A stretch of 64,000 bases of DNA from JAZDFC01 sp043808235 (GTDB taxonomy: Bacteria; Bacteroidota; Ignavibacteria; Ignavibacteriales; Melioribacteraceae): the NCBI GenBank assembly GCA_043808235.1, contig JAZDFC010000061.1:4049-68048 (forward strand). The letters are read 5' to 3'. Below, piece by piece: positions 60,747 to 64,000 of this stretch. Below the pieces are notes generated by a model that searched no databases, was not told where the DNA came from, and was given only the letters and a program-made list of their open reading frames with translations. Both the position numbers and the translations under genes were made by a program. The first letter of the stretch is position 1, and each line of letters starts with the position of its first letter.

Positions 60747-63308
60747 ATGAAGAATTATATCGAAATCAAAAAACAGTTCGAAGCCGAGAAGAGCATTCTT
60801 TTTTCGGATAAGGAATTATTAAAAGAATCTTTTAAATTCTGCGTGCGCTATTCGCTGCTTGTTGAAGAATTGATTTTCAACATTTTCAAAGATGAGCAGA
60901 TTAATTTTGCGCTTGCCTCGGCTGGCGGATTTAGTAGGCGAGAACTCTCCCCGTTTTCGGATATCGATATTATGTTTATTCTGCAGGGCCATAATAAATC
61001 GGACGAAAGTCAGATTAAAAAATTTATTACTGCGATGTGGGATTGCGGAATAGAAGTCTCGCATACTGTAAGGGATTTCCCGGACATTAAAAAATTCATG
61101 AATGAGGACCTTCACGCATTTACACAATTTTTCGAAACACGATTTATTATTGGTAATAAAAAGACGTACAACGATTGGAATGAAAAAATATCAAGCGTGT
61201 TAACAGATAAGACCCGTCGGAAAATTCTTAACGAGTTTTTTGAGGATATCAATTTACGGCATGAGAAGTACGGCGCTTCTTCGAAGGTGCTGGAACCGAA
61301 TCTGAAATATTCCGCTGGCGGATTAAGGGATTTGCAGGTAGTTGAATGGATGTTTTCGATGAAGAATAATTTGCTGCTTACTGATCAGAATGAAATCACA
61401 CAGACGGAATCATTCTTAACTCTTCTCGAAAAAAAATTATTGGTTAACTTAAAAGCCAGTCGAAGATTATATGAAAGTTATAGCTACATTCTGAAGATAA
61501 GAAATCTTCTTCACATCATCAGCAATAGGAAAAACGACCGGCTTGAATTTACAGACCAGGAAAAGATAGCCGGAATATTGGACTACCCGGGAAATAAATG
61601 GCATAACTTTATGAAGGAATATTTCCGGTCAGCCAATATTCTAAACCGGTTTGCCAAAACAATGGTAAAACGTTTTAAGGAACAACTGAATAAACCGATT
61701 TCGGATTATCTTGCAATTGAGATAGATGATGATTTTAACATGAAGGGCAGTAACATCACGATGAAAAAGGAAAGAACCCTTTCTTTATCGGAAATACTTC
61801 GTGTTTTTTATTATCGTGGAATTCACGATGCAACGTTCGACGAGCACTTACGCTCGCTTATTATAGAACGCGTGCTCGAACTTGAAGATTCCAAACATCC
61901 GATGCAATCTTCTTCGGTTTTCTTCCGTGAAATTTTGAAGCTACCCAAAAATGTTGGAAAAGTTTTAGCCTCCATGAATGAACTGGGAGTACTGTCTGTA
62001 TTTCTTCCTGAATTCAGGGAGCTTGTTGGCTTTTTCCAGCCAGGAGTTTATCATTGTTACACAGCAGACGAACACACGTTGATTGCTTTGCAAAATATTG
62101 AATCACTTGATATCTCTAAAGGTCATGTTGGAAAATTATACGAAGGGATCCGCAACAAAGATATTCTTTATCTTGCAATTCTATTTCACGACATAGCCAA
62201 ACCGATAAGTATTGGCGGGCACGAAATATTAGGCGCTGAAATCGCTGCTTCTGTTATGGAAAGACTTAATTATGATGCCGATGAAATAACGATGGTAAGA
62301 TTTTTAGTCCAGCATCATTTAGCAATGGAACAGGTTGCCTTCCGTAGAAATTTGAACGATCCCGTTACGTTGAATAATTTCAGCGAGTTATTTCCGTCAT
62401 CATTCGCGCTGGATCTTCTTTACTTGTTGACTTATGCTGATTTATCGGCGGTCAATCCCGCGGTATGGACTCAATGGAAGAGCGATTTGCTTTACGAGCT
62501 TTACCGCAAAACTAAAGCTATGCTCGAAGACAGAATTAGTGGTGAGGAATTGTTATTTGCCGATTCAAAAGAAATATTAGAGCGAACAAATGCTCTCGAT
62601 AATGATTTGCTGAAAGAGCATCTAAGTTCAATCGACGATCTTTCTTATCTCCAACAGTATTCGCAGGATGAAATAAATAAACATGTGGATGAAATCGAGA
62701 AGGGAGAAAGCGTCTCGGTGTTGTTCAGCGAGAACCAGGGAGTGACGGATGTTACAATCATCACTATGGATTCGGAATCGTTGCTTTCGAGGTTGTGCGG
62801 AGCCCTGTCAATAAATGATTTGAATATACATGGCGCCAAAATTTTTACAAGAAAAGATAATGTTGTTATCGATACATTTAGTGTAACAGATTTTAGAACT
62901 CACAAGACTGTTGATGCTGCGCGGTATGCAAAAATTGAGAACGATCTTGCTCTTGCAGTTAAAAATGAACTTCAGATCGGCAGGGAATTTTCACGTGTTA
63001 AATTCAAATGGTGGAGGATTGAAAATAAATTTTTCAAACGAGCAGGAAAAATTAAAATTGTTTTTGAACCGCACAATAAATATACGATTATCGATGTCTT
63101 CTCGCCGGATAGGTTTGGATTGCTTTACCAGGTTACTCGCATGATGCACGAGCTTGGGATAACAATTTATTACGCAAAAATTTCTACTAAGGGAGATGAT
63201 GTTGCCGATGCTTTTTATGTGCTCGATAAAAAGGGGAAGAAAATACCTGCGCAAAATTTTGAACTAATCCGCCAGGAAATTACGAAATCAATTGAAGAAT
63301 TATTATAG
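60747..63308 (+). CDS. glnD: Bifunctional uridylyltransferase/uridylyl-removing enzyme (GlnD)
   Basis: 853 residues. The nucleotidyltransferase domain has ASAGGFSRRELSPFSDIDIM (Gly60-Gly61, Asp72 and Asp74). The GlnD UTase linker, an HD domain (LFHDIAKP near residue 480) and two C-terminal ACT domains (VTIITMDSESLLSRL, and IDVFSPDRFGLLYQV) follow. GlnD modifies PII protein in response to glutamine. No glnB is in the window. Lengths and domain order are normal. The murI gene starts 17 bp downstream, perhaps in one transcript. Confidence 0.93.
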   Translation: MKNYIEIKKQFEAEKSILFSDKELLKESFKFCVRYSLLVEELIFNIFKDEQINFALASAGGFSRRELSPFSDIDIMFILQGHNKSDESQIKKFITAMWDCGIEVSHTVRDFPDIKKFMNEDLHAFTQFFETRFIIGNKKTYNDWNEKISSVLTDKTRRKILNEFFEDINLRHEKYGASSKVLEPNLKYSAGGLRDLQVVEWMFSMKNNLLLTDQNEITQTESFLTLLEKKLLVNLKASRRLYESYSYILKIRNLLHIISNRKNDRLEFTDQEKIAGILDYPGNKWHNFMKEYFRSANILNRFAKTMVKRFKEQLNKPISDYLAIEIDDDFNMKGSNITMKKERTLSLSEILRVFYYRGIHDATFDEHLRSLIIERVLELEDSKHPMQSSSVFFREILKLPKNVGKVLASMNELGVLSVFLPEFRELVGFFQPGVYHCYTADEHTLIALQNIESLDISKGHVGKLYEGIRNKDILYLAILFHDIAKPISIGGHEILGAEIAASVMERLNYDADEITMVRFLVQHHLAMEQVAFRRNLNDPVTLNNFSELFPSSFALDLLYLLTYADLSAVNPAVWTQWKSDLLYELYRKTKAMLEDRISGEELLFADSKEILERTNALDNDLLKEHLSSIDDLSYLQQYSQDEINKHVDEIEKGESVSVLFSENQGVTDVTIITMDSESLLSRLCGALSINDLNIHGAKIFTRKDNVVIDTFSVTDFRTHKTVDAARYAKIENDLALAVKNELQIGREFSRVKFKWWRIENKFFKRAGKIKIVFEPHNKYTIIDVFSPDRFGLLYQVTRMMHELGITIYYAKISTKGDDVADAFYVLDKKGKKIPAQNFELIRQEITKSIEELL

Positions 63309-63324
63309 GTATTAGATTGAATTT

Positions 63325-64000
63325 TATGAACAGAACCAACCCGATTGGTTTTTTTGATTCGGGAATTGGGGGACTTACTGTCGTCCGCGCAGTTTCGGAA
63401 TTACTCCCGAATGAAAATATTGTTTACTTCGGTGATACCGCGCGTGTGCCTTACGGCTCAAAATCGAATGATACAGTTGTTGAATACTCAATACAGGCTG
63501 CAAATTTTTTACTTCGAAAAAATATTAAACTGCTTATTGTTGCGTGCAACACTGCATCATCAGTCGCGCTGAAGGAATTAAAAAGATTTTTAACAATTCC
63601 AGTCATCGGTATGATTGAGCCAGGCGCTAAAATGGCTCTGAGGGAATCAAGTAAAGGTGTTATCGGAGTAATCGGCACCCGTGCTACAATCAACAATAAG
63701 GCTTATGGTCACGAATTAAAAAGGTTGAATCCGAAACTTACGGTGTACGAACAAGCCTGCCCGCTTTTTGTGCCCCTTTCCGAGGAAGGCTGGATCGATC
63801 ATAAAGCTACAGAGATTGTTGCAAAGGAATATCTAAGCGGTTTTAAAGAAAAGAAAATTGATACGCTTATTCTTGGCTGCACACATTATCCCATATTAAA
63901 AAATGTGATTCAGAAAGTTGTCGGTAATAAAATAAAATTAATCGATTCCGGAACACCCGCCGCCCATATTGTAGAGGAATACTTAAACGGAAGAGGATTG
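63325..64000 (+). CDS. murI: Glutamate racemase, 3' end outside window
   Basis: 225 residues visible, frame open to the right edge. IGFFDSGIGGLTV with Asp11, YFGDTARVPYG, VACNTASS with Cys74 and LGCTHYP with Cys185 (the two catalytic cysteines) are all present, so it makes D-glutamate for peptidoglycan. Only about 40-50 residues are missing beyond the window. Confidence 0.97.

Overview
The window (about 38-40% G+C by eye) looks like a chromosomal segment from the Bacteroidota/Chlorobi superphylum, most plausibly an Ignavibacteria-type bacterium. The reasons are C-terminal type IX secretion (T9SS) sorting domains with the NYPNPFNP signature, a PorV/PorQ-family outer-membrane protein, a TonB-dependent receptor with a carboxypeptidase-regulatory-like N-terminus, a cbb3 oxidase with fused CcoN-CcoO, and a Fibrobacter-type 'major paralogous' domain protein. 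No rRNA, CRISPR array, prophage or complete insertion sequence was seen. One tRNA (Asp-GTC) is present.

Layout. 1-2.5 kb: the end of a sigma-54 activator converging on a receiver-PAS-histidine kinase. 2.7-9.6 kb, mostly minus strand: S41 protease-like lipoprotein with a small barrel protein, TSUP permease with a radical SAM enzyme, a periplasmic phosphatase-like protein, a glycine-rich RRM protein, tRNA-Asp, 6-phosphofructokinase and RNase HIII. 9.7-20.9 kb, plus strand: an envelope block of a parvulin chaperone, TonB receptor, a very large Asp-rich secreted protein, PorV-like protein and a T9SS cargo with four carbohydrate-binding-like repeats, closed by a bidirectional terminator. 20.9-24 kb: haem-binding protein, DUF1289 and feoAB. 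24-33 kb: HAD hydrolase, a divergent ATP-grasp/C39-like peptidase pair, isochorismatase-like hydrolase, TonB-C protein, chemotaxis receptor, SixA-like phosphatase and a cyclase-FlgO-TPR protein. 33-38.8 kb: SdiA-regulated-like protein, an unusual kinase-like/Omp85 fusion, the decayed remains of a mobile mystery A/B (HTH + Fic) module, an HD-PycTM fusion and a Nudix hydrolase. 38.9-47.5 kb, minus strand: a complete cbb3 oxidase and assembly cluster (ccoI-ccoS-ccoNO-ccoQ-ccoP-ccoG-ccoH-TauE/SafE-like), including a 52-residue CcoS. 47.7-55 kb: membrane protein with SDR, a BNR-repeat T9SS cargo, a Sua5-family protein, an MFS transporter and repeat-rich spacers. 55.2-59 kb: queC and queF, separated by an acquired block of an HNH endonuclease, a PmeII-like restriction endonuclease lacking its expected lysine, and a Fib_succ_major protein. 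59-64 kb: tyrosine phenol-lyase, GlnD and the start of glutamate racemase.

Functionally the window combines microaerobic respiration (high-affinity oxidase plus copper and haem assembly), iron uptake, T9SS/TonB envelope biology and queuosine-precursor synthesis. The less ordinary parts are the kinase-like/outer-membrane-barrel fusion, the orphan HD-PycTM effector next to a broken Fic module, the restriction-like pair inserted between queC and queF beside a duplicated queF leader, and a MITE-like element with 16-bp terminal inverted repeats and an apparent 9-bp target duplication. Family names come from recognising motifs; no database search was run.
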